A DNA stretch of 32,555 bases, taken from positions 233 through 32,787 of the forward strand of contig PKUV01000163.1 of NCBI GenBank assembly GCA_003131315.1. Reading direction: 5' to 3'. The stretch's first letter is position 1. Every line of letters starts with the position of its first letter. A program made the position numbers and the translations under genes. Below are positions 1-7,884 of this stretch, piece after piece. The DNA comes from Acidobacteriaceae bacterium. Lineage in GTDB: Bacteria; Acidobacteriota; Terriglobia; Terriglobales; Acidobacteriaceae. The notes beneath the pieces are model-generated. The model worked only from the letters and a program-made list of their open reading frames with translations, was not told where the DNA came from and made no database searches.

Positions 1-314
1 TGTTGAAGGATCCGCCGATCCTGATCCTCGATGAGGCGACCAGCGCGCTCGATGCCGTCACCGAAGCCAAGGTCAACGCCGCTCTCGACGAAGTGATGAA
101 GGGACGCACCACCTTCGTGATCGCGCACCGGCTCTCGACCATCCAGCGGGCCGACAAGATCATCGTGATGCACAAAGGCCAGGTCCGCGAGATGGGATCG
201 CATCAGCAACTGCTGGCCCAGCGCGGGATTTATTACAAGCTTTATCAACTGCAGTATAAGGATCAGGAGATGCCGGCTGGGTCTCCCTCAGTCACGGCGA
301 ACGCGGACGACTGA
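1..314 (+). CDS. ABC transporter ATPase C-terminus (MsbA-like lipid exporter), partial
   Basis: The frame is open from the left edge, so the 5' part, including the membrane domain and Walker A, lies outside the window. About 103 residues of the nucleotide-binding domain are visible. They hold Walker B with the D-loop ([12 protein letters not shown]) and the H-loop (AHRLST), followed by the usual regulatory tail with MGSHQQLL. The TTG at position 3 is an internal leucine codon, not a start. This tail is typical of full-length exporters of the MsbA/Sav1866 type, which carry a membrane domain fused to the ATPase. lpxB follows about 155 bp downstream on the same strand, so a lipid A flippase is the natural reading. 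That assignment is inferred from context, because many half-transporters share these motifs. Confidence 0.88.
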   Translation, partial: LKDPPILILDEATSALDAVTEAKVNAALDEVMKGRTTFVIAHRLSTIQRADKIIVMHKGQVREMGSHQQLLAQRGIYYKLYQLQYKDQEMPAGSPSVTANADD

Positions 315-359
315 ACACTCGTCTATCTAGTACCGTGACCGCGTGATGAGTCATACGGT

Positions 360-405
360 GGCTGGACGGGCGTCTCGCCCGTCCAGCCGGACGGGGACGC
401 CCGGC
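360..405. repeat. Intergenic hairpin repeat (two-hairpin family, copy 1)
   Basis: A perfect inverted repeat with 13-bp arms and a TCT loop spans 360-388, core GGACGGGCG / CGCCCGTCC. A second overlapping stem (GCCGG / CCGGC) reaches 405. Related elements lie at 15231-15273, 26801-26841 and 30926-30947. It sits between the transporter and lpxB and has no T-tract, so it does not look like a standard terminator. Confidence 0.75.
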
Positions 406-470
406 TCTCCACCAGCAAGCTTGGATCGACAGCAGTAACAATCACGCGGTCGCGGCACTGGCCCGCTACA

Positions 471-1619
471 ATGTGTCCCGTGCAAGTTCTCGTCTCCGCC
501 GGTGAAGCCTCGGGCGAAATGTATGGCGCGCAACTAATGGAAGCGCTGCGGCGGCGTGAGCCTTCTCTCACTTTTTTCGGGGCGGGCGGGGAGCGCATGC
601 GGGCTGCGGGATGCGAAATCGTTGTCGACGCGAAAGACCTTGCGGTCGTCGGCATCACTGAGGTTCTGAGCCATCTGCCGAAGATTCTTGGGCTCTATCG
701 GAAATTGATTCGTTCGGCCGATGAGAAACGGCCGGCGCTCGCCGTCGTCATCGACGCTCCGGCTTTCAACTGGCGCGTGGCGCGGCAGATGCGCAAGCGT
801 GGCATTCCGGTCGTTTACTACGTCTGCCCGCAGTTTTGGGCCTGGCGGCAGGGACGCGTGAAGTTGCTGCGCAAGTACGTCAACAAAGCGCTGGTGATTT
901 TTCCCTTCGAAGCAAAGTTCTATCGCGATCGTGGTGTGGACGCCACGTTTGTCGGCCATCCACTGGCGGATCTGCCTACGCCTGCGATTACTCGCGAAGC
1001 TTATGCGGCCGAGAACCGGATCGACGCCGCGAAACCCTGGATCACGCTCATGCCGGGCAGCCGCCGGAACGAAGTGCGCATGAATCTGCCGACGATCCTT
1101 GAGGCGGCGGATCGGCTGGGTAGTGGTTATGAGTTCCTGCTGCCGGTTGCGCGCACGCTGGACTCGGCGTTTCTCAAAGAGCTGATGGAGACGCGGCAAG
1201 CCGCGTCTCTACAGGGGATTCATCTGGTTCCGGAGGCGCTGCCTGCGCTGTTTCACTCGCGCGCGGGGATTGTGGCCAGCGGCACGGCTACGGTCGAAGC
1301 GGCAATTATGGGCACTCCGTTTGTCATGGTGTACCGCGTATCTCGGCTGACCTACGCGCTGGGCAAGCCGCGAGTGAAGGTTCCTTATTTTGCGATGGTC
1401 AACCTGATTGCGGAGGAGGAGGTCGTCCCAGAACTGGTCCAGCATAAGTTCACGGCGGAAAACGTGGTCACGGAGATGAACAAGATCATCCCTGACGGCG
1501 AGCCGCGGGCGCGTATGATGCAGCGATTGGCGACGGTGAAGGCAAGACTGAAGCAAGGCAGCGGCGGCGCGCATCCTTCGGAAAGGGCGGCGGAGATCAT
1601 ATTGGAAATGATCGAGTAG
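471..1619 (+). CDS. lpxB: Lipid-A-disaccharide synthase LpxB
   Basis: LpxB joins UDP-2,3-diacylglucosamine and lipid X (2,3-diacylglucosamine 1-phosphate) to form the lipid A disaccharide at the inner face of the cytoplasmic membrane. The 382-residue product has the family length and the GT-B motifs. They are an N-terminal SAGEASGEMYGAQLM, the YYVCPQFWAW block, MPGSRRNEV at the start of the second Rossmann half, and ASGTATVEAA near the donor site. The start is either ATG 471 or GTG 480; no good Shine-Dalgarno is seen, and a TACAAT box at 467-472 hints at a near-leaderless transcript from the GTG. The stop is TAG. Residues 240-248 are encoded by a palindromic dispersed repeat (1188-1209), which is odd but keeps the frame. 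The gene implies an LPS-bearing outer membrane. Confidence 0.96.
   Translation: MCPVQVLVSAGEASGEMYGAQLMEALRRREPSLTFFGAGGERMRAAGCEIVVDAKDLAVVGITEVLSHLPKILGLYRKLIRSADEKRPALAVVIDAPAFNWRVARQMRKRGIPVVYYVCPQFWAWRQGRVKLLRKYVNKALVIFPFEAKFYRDRGVDATFVGHPLADLPTPAITREAYAAENRIDAAKPWITLMPGSRRNEVRMNLPTILEAADRLGSGYEFLLPVARTLDSAFLKELMETRQAASLQGIHLVPEALPALFHSRAGIVASGTATVEAAIMGTPFVMVYRVSRLTYALGKPRVKVPYFAMVNLIAEEEVVPELVQHKFTAENVVTEMNKIIPDGEPRARMMQRLATVKARLKQGSGGAHPSERAAEIILEMIE
1188..1209. repeat. Palindromic repeat inside lpxB
   Basis: Arms GAGACGCGGC and GCCGCGTCTC (10 bp, perfect) enclose an AA loop. The same element, longer and with one mismatch, occurs between genes at 4881-4908. Here it is translated as part of LpxB (E-T-R-Q-A-A-S-L). 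Confidence 0.85.
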
Positions 1620-1679
1620 GTCCGAGCGGCGGGGCAGAATCGATTATCCCTCGCTTCGCTTGATAGGTTTGAGCCTCCC

Positions 1680-1714
1680 ACTCATTCGCAAAGAACGCGA
1701 ATGAGTAGGGCACC
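1680..1714 (-). repeat. Covarying hairpin repeat, copy 1
   Basis: A 10-bp perfect stem (1680-1689 with 1697-1706) with a 7-nt loop is flanked by GGGTGCCC on the minus strand. The layout matches hairpins at 13757-13785 and 15860-15888, although the stem bases differ. Confidence 0.7.
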
Positions 1715-1748
1715 CGCTTTTCTCTCGGACCCCGCTTTTCTCTCGGAC
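1713..1748. repeat. Tandem 18-bp duplication
   Basis: Two adjoining perfect copies of CCCGCTTTTCTCTCGGAC lie at 1713-1730 and 1731-1748, directly downstream of the hairpin repeat and before the end of the minus-strand gene at 1760. Confidence 0.9.
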
Positions 1749-1759
1749 CGTTACGCTAA

Positions 1760-2305
1760 CTATTGCGGCCCACACTGGGCTGGGGGGCATCCTGACGGAG
1801 GTTGGGTTCGAATGCTGCCAATCGCGTTCTTGGTATGGATCGCCACCATGGCCGCGGGATAGGCCCACCAGAGTTTTCGGATGACCTTGTCGCCGGGAAG
1901 CCAGGAGTGGGGCTTCTTGAGTTCGTAGGCCAGGAGCAATTCGGCCGCATAGATCCCCGCGTACTTGGCGACCAGGTGCTGGTTCGGAGGGACGCTGGTG
2001 ACCCAGGGAGCGCCGGCGGCGAACTCGTGGTCGAGCACCAGCTTGTGCGTGGTGAAACGCAGACTCTCAGCGCCAGCAAGCGCTCCCATGACGGCGATGA
2101 ACTTTTCGTCGATGACTCTTTGCGGGCCGGGCGTGTCGGGAAGCGAAACCGACGGGGCAGCGGTGGCCGTATAGACGGCCGTCGGGCTGATTTCATCGCG
2201 CACTTCGCGGAGCATTTCGTTGGGCAGGTTGCTTTGGGCAAATGCAGGAGCGATGACCAGAAGGACGACCAGAGGCGTGAGAACGAGCAACCGCGCGGTT
2301 GGCAA
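1760..2305 (-). CDS. Small exported protein of unknown function
   Basis: I chose a TTG start at 2305 because AAGGAG (2313-2318 on the complement) sits 7 nt upstream and the resulting N-terminus is a clean signal peptide: PTAR, a long LVLTPLVVLLVIAP core, then AFAQS. Longer in-frame starts up to 2488 would bury this signal. The product has 181 residues. After the signal come a TAAPS-rich linker and two moderately hydrophobic helices, near LVAKYAGIYAAELLLAYELKK and KLWWAYPAAMVAIHTKN. I recognise no family. It converges on lpxB, with a hairpin repeat and an 18-bp tandem duplication between them. A periplasmic or membrane location is inferred from the signal only. Confidence 0.7.
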   Translation of the reverse strand: MPTARLLVLTPLVVLLVIAPAFAQSNLPNEMLREVRDEISPTAVYTATAAPSVSLPDTPGPQRVIDEKFIAVMGALAGAESLRFTTHKLVLDHEFAAGAPWVTSVPPNQHLVAKYAGIYAAELLLAYELKKPHSWLPGDKVIRKLWWAYPAAMVAIHTKNAIGSIRTQPPSGCPPAQCGPQ

Positions 2306-2819
2306 GTAGAATCTCCTTATGGACTTGTCATCGCGAGGCGCTTGCCATGAGGAGGGCGGCGGACCGCTTGCTGGCTGGGCGATTCGAGATGTACTCAGCA
2401 GTACAGTGCAACCTCTGCGCCACGTCTGCGCCAGTTTTGGGAAACTTGTTTTTAACGAGGTAGGAGTTCTTTTCCCGAACTGGGACACATTGCGGTGTGG
2501 GCATGTGCAGGAACTTTGACTAGATGAACTTTTATTTTTCCGTCGCGGGCGGGTGTTGTTCCATCACTTCGCTCATTTTCCAGGCATGCTCGCTTCTAAT
2601 GCGCCCGCTGAGCCGGCCAAAGCTGTAAATCATGTCCCCGGTCTATTCTGTAAACTATAGGCTTGGTCTGTACCGGACTTGCGGCATCGCCAAAGGTTTC
2701 CGTCCCGCGGTTCTGCGACAGAAGTTTAACCAAACAAATTTGGCTAACCCTTGTCCTCACAGCATCTTTTGCGGGAAAATTAACATCTTAGAATCTGTAG
2801 TCCTGCCAGGAGACTCTAC
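2306..2819. other. Divergent intergenic region, no gene supported
   Basis: This stretch separates the minus-strand exported protein from the M1-like protein. Short frames in it lack ribosome sites and coding character. It must hold the promoters for both genes. AGGAG at 2808-2812, 7 nt before the TTG at 2820, is the clearest signal. I could not assign -35/-10 boxes with confidence. Confidence 0.6.
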
Positions 2820-4850
2820 TTGAAGCTCTGCCATTCTCGACCAGCGCGTCGGGCGCTCTGTTTAACGGTTGTCTTCTTTCTTTGCTTTGTCGTGAACCGG
2901 CCGGCGATGGCGGCCGAGAAAACGCGCCTGCGCGTGGACGACTACCAGATCGACGTCGAACTCCTGCCGCAGACGCACAAGCTCACTGCGCGCGCCACGG
3001 TCAAGGTCACGGCGCTCGAAGACCTCAGCGTAGCCGTGTTTCAGTTGAACAACGCGCTGCGCATTACCAAGCTCACGGACGCGAACAACAAGCCACTCAC
3101 TCCCGAGCGCAACACGCAGGATTCGACCGTGCGCTTCGGGCTCAACAGCGGCCTCGCAAAAAATGCGAGCACCACCTTCACCTTCGAATACGAAGGCACG
3201 CTGGAGAGCGCCGACGACAGCCCGGTTCAGGGATTGAAGCTCGCCTACATCGGCCCGGAGACCAGCTACCTGCTTTACTCCGGACTGTGGTTTCCGGTCG
3301 CGGGATACGGCGTCAACCGCTTTACTTCGACGATCGGCGTTACCGTCCCGGCGCATATGGTGGTGATCGGCAGCGGGAAGGAACCGTCCGCGGCTGCAGC
3401 GGCGGCAACTGCAATTCCAAAGAAGCCCGCAGCGGCGCTGGCGAACTCCAAGACCTTCACCTTCACGTGGGACAAGCCGAGTTTTCCGGGCACGATCATT
3501 GCCGGCACGTTCCAGGAATTCAAGAGCGATGAAGCGGGCATCGACCTGCACGTGTTCTTCAAGCCGAATCACCAGAACCTGGGCGCAGAGTACGCATCGA
3601 CGGCGGTCAAGGCGTTCACCTACTTCGTCACCCAGTATGGAAACGCACCCTCGACGCGGTTAAAAATCGTTGAACTCCCGGATGACACGGTGCCCTCGGC
3701 GTGGGCGCCTGAAATCGCAGCGCTTTCGAGCCGCGCGATCACCGACAAGACCAACTACCGGTTGCTGGCCAATACGATTGCCCATCAGTGGTGGGGCGTC
3801 TCGGTGAGTCCGGCATCGAAAGACGACTGGTGGATCAGCGAGGGCTTCTCGCGTTACTCCGAAGCTCGCTACGTAGAGAGCGCGGCGGGCGAAGCGGGCC
3901 TCGAGGAAATGGTGAAGGACATGTCGGTGGGCGCGCTCGCCTATGACAGCGTGCCGCTTTCGAGCGCCTCCAAGCTGGACTATTTTTCTCCCGAATTTCA
4001 GTCTCTGGTAACCGACAAGGGCGCCATGATCCTGCACATGCTGCGCTGGGTTGTGGGCGAGAACAAGTATCTGAAGATCATGCGCGAGTTTGCCACCAAG
4101 TATGCGGGCAAGTCCGCCGGCACCGACGATTTTCGTGAACTCAGCGAGCATGTGTTCGGCGAAAAACTTACCTGGTTCTACTCGCAGTGGATGGATTCCA
4201 CCAGCGCCCCCGAGTTCAAGGCCAAGTACACGGTCTACCGGCTGGGCAGCAACAAGGGCTTCCGCATTGTCGGCGCGATCACGCAGGACCTCGATCTGTT
4301 CCGCATGCCGGTGAATTTGAGAATCGATACCGATGGAAGAACCGAAGAAAAGCGCATTGAGGTGGTGGGCACCGATTCCCCGTTTTCGGTCGAAACCTTT
4401 GGACGCCCGCGACGAATCACGGTCGATCCCGAAAACCGCGTGCTGACCAACTCCACCGACATCAAGCTGCGGTCATCCCTCGTGCGCGGACAGGGCCTGA
4501 CCCAGCAAGGCGATCTGGCGGGAGCTCTGAGCGAGTTCAACAAAGCGCTCGAAGTCAACAAGAACAGTTCGCTCGCTCACTACCGGATCGCCGAGGTGTT
4601 TTTCCTGCAGAAGAATTATCAGGCGTCGGCGAACGCCTACCGCGAATCGCTGAATGGCGACGGCGAGCCGCGATGGACCGAGGTTTGGAGCCACTTGCAG
4701 CTGGGCAAGATTTTCGATGTAACCGGCCAGCGCGAACGCGCCGTCAACGAATACCGTCAGGCCATCCAGACCAACGACAATACCCAGGGCGCGCTCGAGG
4801 AATGCCGGAGATACATGCAAAAGCCTTACGAGCGGGAAAAAGGAAGCTAA
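2820..4850 (+). CDS. Exported M1-peptidase-like protein with TPR tail, likely catalytically dead
   Basis: The start is TTG 2820, with AGGAG 7 nt upstream. The 676-residue product has a signal peptide (basic start, LTVVFFLCFVV core, AMAAE cleavage region). An N-terminal beta domain comes next, then an M1 (gluzincin) catalytic-type domain at about 240-450 and two or three TPR units at about 550-655. M1 enzymes use HExxH followed by Glu 18 residues later. Here the motif reads N318-T-I-A-H322-QWWG, with E341 in WWISEGF. The second His and the downstream Glu ligand survive, but the first zinc His and the catalytic Glu are lost. A GAMEN-like exopeptidase motif is also not visible; that region reads SAWAPEIAAL. 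I infer a secreted binding or scaffold protein derived from an aminopeptidase, not an active enzyme. Confidence 0.88.
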   Translation: MKLCHSRPARRALCLTVVFFLCFVVNRPAMAAEKTRLRVDDYQIDVELLPQTHKLTARATVKVTALEDLSVAVFQLNNALRITKLTDANNKPLTPERNTQDSTVRFGLNSGLAKNASTTFTFEYEGTLESADDSPVQGLKLAYIGPETSYLLYSGLWFPVAGYGVNRFTSTIGVTVPAHMVVIGSGKEPSAAAAAATAIPKKPAAALANSKTFTFTWDKPSFPGTIIAGTFQEFKSDEAGIDLHVFFKPNHQNLGAEYASTAVKAFTYFVTQYGNAPSTRLKIVELPDDTVPSAWAPEIAALSSRAITDKTNYRLLANTIAHQWWGVSVSPASKDDWWISEGFSRYSEARYVESAAGEAGLEEMVKDMSVGALAYDSVPLSSASKLDYFSPEFQSLVTDKGAMILHMLRWVVGENKYLKIMREFATKYAGKSAGTDDFRELSEHVFGEKLTWFYSQWMDSTSAPEFKAKYTVYRLGSNKGFRIVGAITQDLDLFRMPVNLRIDTDGRTEEKRIEVVGTDSPFSVETFGRPRRITVDPENRVLTNSTDIKLRSSLVRGQGLTQQGDLAGALSEFNKALEVNKNSSLAHYRIAEVFFLQKNYQASANAYRESLNGDGEPRWTEVWSHLQLGKIFDVTGQRERAVNEYRQAIQTNDNTQGALEECRRYMQKPYEREKGS

Positions 4851-4880
4851 GCCCATCCCTGAAGGGGTGTCTGATTTCCC

Positions 4881-4908
4881 GTAGAGACGCGGCAAGCCCC
4901 GTCTCTAC
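4881..4908. repeat. Palindromic dispersed repeat, intergenic copy
   Basis: Arms of 13 bp with one mismatch and an AA loop (GTAGAGACG... / ...GTCTCTAC). The core matches the palindrome embedded in lpxB at 1188-1209. It lies just after the M1-like gene. Confidence 0.85.
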
Positions 4909-4944
4909 AGGCTTTGTCGCAGATTGCTAAGCGGGGAAAAAGAG

Positions 4945-4978
4945 GGCCCGTACCACCAGGCGAATAGCGGTACGGGCC
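4945..4978. repeat. Inverted repeat between convergent genes
   Basis: Perfect 10-bp arms GGCCCGTACC and GGTACGGGCC with a 14-nt loop. It could end transcription of either convergent gene, but no T-run follows the stem on the plus strand. Confidence 0.6.
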
Positions 4979-5081
4979 AGGAGGGAACGATTCAAAGCAT
5001 AGAGCAGTTTTCAAATAATGTCAAGTAAGTCTATGGACTTTATTTTAGGCCCCCGCAGCCAAGATGATCGCGCACCGAAAA

Positions 5082-5109
5082 ACAGCCGCATCCTACTGAA
5101 AGCAGGATG
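5082..5109 (-). terminator. Possible weak terminator of ppa
   Basis: On the minus strand, CATCCT and AGGATG form a 6-bp stem with a 9-nt loop about 27 nt past the ppa stop. A short spacer and a TTTTT run follow. The stem is weak and the T-run is offset, so this is tentative. Confidence 0.35.
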
Positions 5110-5135
5110 GTTGTCGACGGCCGCACCGCCGGCAA

Positions 5136-5690
5136 TCACGCTTTGACCCCGTCAAATCCCTTGCGCCGCTGCTCGCTGTAGCGGTGCAAAGCATCCTCGA
5201 TGATGGGATAGGCCTCGCTTGCCGGCTGGATCTCGTCCACCTCGACCGACTTTCCCTCCAACTGTTTGTAGTCCTGAAAAAAGCGGCGCAACATGATCAA
5301 CCGGTGCGGCGGCATTTCCGCCGCTTCGCGGTAGGCGTTGAACTCCGGGTCTTCGGTGGCGATGGCGATGATCTTGTGATCTTTCTTGCCCGAGTCGATC
5401 ATGGTCATCAGCCCGATCGCGCGCGCGTGGATGATGGTCAGCGGAACCACGGGTTCCTGGCACAGCACCAGCACGTCGAGCGGGTCGTCGTCTTCGGCCA
5501 GGGTTTGCGGAACGAAGCCATAGTTTGCGGGATAGTAAACCGCCGAGTACAAGATGCGGTCGAGCTTGATCAGGCCGCTGGTCTTGTCCAGTTCGTATTT
5601 CACGCTCGATCCGAAAGGAATCTCGATGACGGTATTGAACTCCTGCGGGAGCTTGCTGCCGGGAGTCACGTCGTGCCAAGGATGGATCAT
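5136..5690 (-). CDS. ppa: Inorganic pyrophosphatase, family I
   Basis: This soluble cytoplasmic enzyme hydrolyses pyrophosphate to two phosphates, pulling biosynthetic reactions forward. The 184-residue product (ATG 5690) has the family I layout: EIPFGSSVKYELDK near the N-terminus, RILYSAVYYPANYGFVP, and the metal-binding signature EDDDPLDVLVL with its clustered aspartates. K and R substrate residues are present in the central part (GKKDHKI). The open frame reaches upstream to 5837, but that extension has no family character, so I set the start at MIHPWHDV. The ribosome site is weak. It is divergent from the ccm operon, with about 186 bp between the two starts. Confidence 0.95.
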   Translation of the reverse strand: MIHPWHDVTPGSKLPQEFNTVIEIPFGSSVKYELDKTSGLIKLDRILYSAVYYPANYGFVPQTLAEDDDPLDVLVLCQEPVVPLTIIHARAIGLMTMIDSGKKDHKIIAIATEDPEFNAYREAAEMPPHRLIMLRRFFQDYKQLEGKSVEVDEIQPASEAYPIIEDALHRYSEQRRKGFDGVKA

Positions 5691-5876
5691 GGAATCAGGC
5701 CTGCCTTTGTGAGTTCCTATATGCTGCTGAAAGGCATTGTAAATGCAGTGGGATCGGCAAGAGTTGGGGCAAGCGGGCTGCGCCAGCCCGAAAGTGTACC
5801 GGCACGGACCCACCTGTCCCGCATCTTGACCCATCACGGGGCAGCGCGTACAGTTTTGATCAGGAGTGGGGTTTTT

Positions 5877-6362
5877 ATGTCGAGCGAAGTCAGCAAGTAT
5901 CTGAAATTTGGTTCCGTCACCGTGTTAATTCTGCTCTCCCTCGGCTATCTTGCCTACACGGGCGTCCAGGACAGCAAAAGCTACTACGTCACCATCAAAG
6001 AATTGAACGGCATGGGGAACGAGGCGTACTCCAAGCGCCTGCGGGTGGCTGGAAACGTGGTGCCGGGCTCGATCAAGCGCTCCGGAACCCGCGTGGACTT
6101 CCTATTGAAGGAAAACGATCTTACGTTGCCCGTTGCGTATACCGGGACCGAAGCTCCGCCCGACACTTTCAAAGACGACTCGCAAGCTCTGGCCGATGGC
6201 AGCTTCGGACGCGATGGCGTTTTCCACGCAAAACAATTGCAGGCCAAGTGCGCGTCGAAGTACGCGACGCAGCCCGGTCAACCCGGAACCACCCCGGCGG
6301 CTGAGCCCGGCAAGAGCATGTCGCAGAACCAGAATTCCGGAAAGAGCGGGATGGCGAATTAG
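5877..6362 (+). CDS. ccmE: Haem chaperone CcmE, CxxxY variant
   Basis: CcmE takes haem from CcmC/CcmAB, holds it covalently on the outer face of the membrane and passes it to the cytochrome c ligation machinery. The 161-residue product starts at ATG 5877, with AGGAG at 5862-5866. It has one N-terminal anchor helix (about 11-28, VTVLILLSLGYLAY), then an OB-fold beta domain (YYVTIKEL, KRLRVAGNVVPGSI, RVDFLLKEND, LPVAYTGTEAPDTF-like). In classical CcmE the haem-binding motif is HxxxY; here it is C125-A-S-K-Y129. Cys-type CcmE proteins are known from archaea and some sulfate reducers. The C-terminus is a flexible Pro/Gly/Gln-rich tail. It is the first gene of ccmEABCD, with ccmA 18 bp downstream. 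Confidence 0.93.
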   Translation: MSSEVSKYLKFGSVTVLILLSLGYLAYTGVQDSKSYYVTIKELNGMGNEAYSKRLRVAGNVVPGSIKRSGTRVDFLLKENDLTLPVAYTGTEAPPDTFKDDSQALADGSFGRDGVFHAKQLQAKCASKYATQPGQPGTTPAAEPGKSMSQNQNSGKSGMAN

Positions 6363-6380
6363 CCGTCACCCTTAATTCCT

Positions 6381-7085
6381 TTGACTGAAACCGCGCCCGT
6401 CCCCGTCATTACAGTCTCGAACCTGATCAAGCAGTTTGGCCGTTTTGCCGCTCTGCGCGGCGTTACCGCCGAATTTTCTGGCGGGAAACTCTATGCCATT
6501 CTGGGCGATAACGGCGCCGGGAAAACCACGCTGCTGCGCACTCTGGCAGGACTCAACCAGCCGTCGAGCGGCGAAGTCACGATCCTTGGGGCGAGCAAGT
6601 TTCACGACATCTGCCAGCAGGTGGGCTACATGGCGCATCCTTCGCTGCTCTATGACGAAATGAGCGGGATGGAGAACCTGGAATACTTTGCCCGGCTGTA
6701 CGGAATCACCAGCGGCACCCGCTGCGCTGAGGTCATCCGCGCGGTAGGCCTTGATCCCGAGCTCGTGCGCCCCGTCGGCCAGTATTCACAGGGCATGCGG
6801 CAGCGGATGTCGTTGGCGCGCGCGCTGCTGAACGATCCCAAGATATTGCTGCTCGATGAACCCTTCTCGAATGTCGACCTGCATTCCGCGACGGAAATGG
6901 TGCGCCTGCTGGCCGGCACTCGCGATCAGGGCAAAACGATATTCATCGTCACTCACCAGGCGGCGTTGCTTGAGGGCGCGGCCGACGAGTTCGTCTGGAT
7001 GGAATACGGCAAAATTGTCGCGCGCACGCGGGAACTGAAACGGCCGGCGAGTTCAGGAGAAAGATCGGGGGAGAGCACAAAATGA
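6381..7085 (+). CDS. ccmA: Haem exporter ATPase CcmA
   Basis: CcmA is the ATPase of the CcmABCD complex, which releases haem-loaded CcmE from CcmC. The 234-residue product has a Walker A at 42-50 (GDNGAGKTT), a signature motif variant YSQGMRQRMSLARAL, Walker B ILLLDEPFSNVD and an H-loop histidine in FIVTHQ. The LDEPFSNVD-type Walker B and the short length fit CcmA rather than a general importer ATPase, and ccmB follows directly. The start is TTG 6381 with no clear Shine-Dalgarno, so translation may depend on coupling to ccmE 18 bp upstream. Its TGA overlaps the ATG of ccmB by 4 nt (ATGA). Confidence 0.93.
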   Translation: MTETAPVPVITVSNLIKQFGRFAALRGVTAEFSGGKLYAILGDNGAGKTTLLRTLAGLNQPSSGEVTILGASKFHDICQQVGYMAHPSLLYDEMSGMENLEYFARLYGITSGTRCAEVIRAVGLDPELVRPVGQYSQGMRQRMSLARALLNDPKILLLDEPFSNVDLHSATEMVRLLAGTRDQGKTIFIVTHQAALLEGAADEFVWMEYGKIVARTRELKRPASSGERSGESTK

Positions 7086-7756
7086 GCGCGCCCACCGGCA
7101 TCACCCGCGTCACGCTGCTCAAAGACCTTCGGTTGGAGTGGAGGTCGAAGGACGCCATCAACTCGATGCTGTTTTTCTCTCTGCTGGTGGTGGTCGTGTT
7201 CAGTTTTTCGTTCGATCCGAGCGCCGAAGAATCGCGCCAGATCGCCGGCGGCCTGATCTGGGTGGCGTTCCTGTTCGCGGCGGTGGTGGCGCTCAACCAG
7301 ACCTGGGCGCGAGAGATTCGCAACCAGGTGCTCGACGCCTACCGGGTATCGCCCGCTCCTGCCAACTCCCTGTTCGCGGCCAAGGTGCTGGGCAATTTTA
7401 TTTTCGTGACCGTGCTGGAAGCGCTCATGACTCCGCTCTTCATCGTGTTTTACCGGCTGCGGGCGCTGGGCCCGGCATGGCAATTGCTGCTGGTTGCAGT
7501 GCTCGGGACCTGGGCCCTGGTCGTGAACGGAACTTTCTTCGCAGCCATGTCCCTGCGGACGCGCAGCCGCGAGATCATGCTGCCGCTGCTCCTGTTCCCG
7601 ATCTCGATCCCCGCCATCCTCGCCATGGTGCAATCCACCACCGCCATACTGAACGGCGAAGGCGCGCGCTTCTGGATCGTGTTGCTTGTGACCTACGATC
7701 TGGTGTTTACTACAGTGTGTCTGCTCTTGTTTGAAACGGTGCTGAACGCGGAATGA
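7082..7756 (+). CDS. ccmB: Haem exporter permease CcmB
   Basis: CcmB is the membrane subunit partnering CcmA. The 224-residue protein has about six hydrophobic helices, including SMLFFSLLVVVVFSFSF, IWVAFLFAAVVAL, FIFVTVLEALMTPLFIVF, LLLVAVLGTWALVVNGTFF, MLPLLLFPISIPAILAMV and WIVLLVTYDLVFTTVCLLLF. The family's N-terminal cytoplasmic stretch (LLKDLRLEWRSKDAI) and the LNQTWARE loop are both recognisable. The start overlaps the ccmA stop (ATGA), so the two are translationally coupled. Confidence 0.93.
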   Translation: MSAPTGITRVTLLKDLRLEWRSKDAINSMLFFSLLVVVVFSFSFDPSAEESRQIAGGLIWVAFLFAAVVALNQTWAREIRNQVLDAYRVSPAPANSLFAAKVLGNFIFVTVLEALMTPLFIVFYRLRALGPAWQLLLVAVLGTWALVVNGTFFAAMSLRTRSREIMLPLLLFPISIPAILAMVQSTTAILNGEGARFWIVLLVTYDLVFTTVCLLLFETVLNAE

Positions 7757-7763
7757 ACGAAGA

Positions 7764-7884
7764 ATTGAGACATTGAATCATTTAAACATTGAGTCATTGA
7801 TTTCATTGAGCCGTCGGGATGCCCAATGATTCAATGACTCAATCGCTCAATGATTCAATCGCTCAATGATTCTAATGACTCAAT
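7764..7884. repeat. Low-complexity word array between ccmB and ccmC
   Basis: About 120 bp is built almost entirely from degenerate copies of words such as ATTGAGTCATTGA and their complements (AATGATTCAATGACTCAAT), with a short unrelated core (CCGTCGGGATGCCC) in the middle. The array reaches the ccmC start and leaves no visible Shine-Dalgarno. It could fold into a long imperfect hairpin. Confidence 0.8.

Noticed and set aside
5184-5876. N-terminal extension of ccmE over ppa
   Set aside because: The extension is antisense to ppa; the true start at 5877 has AGGAG and gives a normal CcmE.
7764-7884. CRISPR array
   Set aside because: The repeated words are 9-19 nt, degenerate, and have no regular unique spacers.
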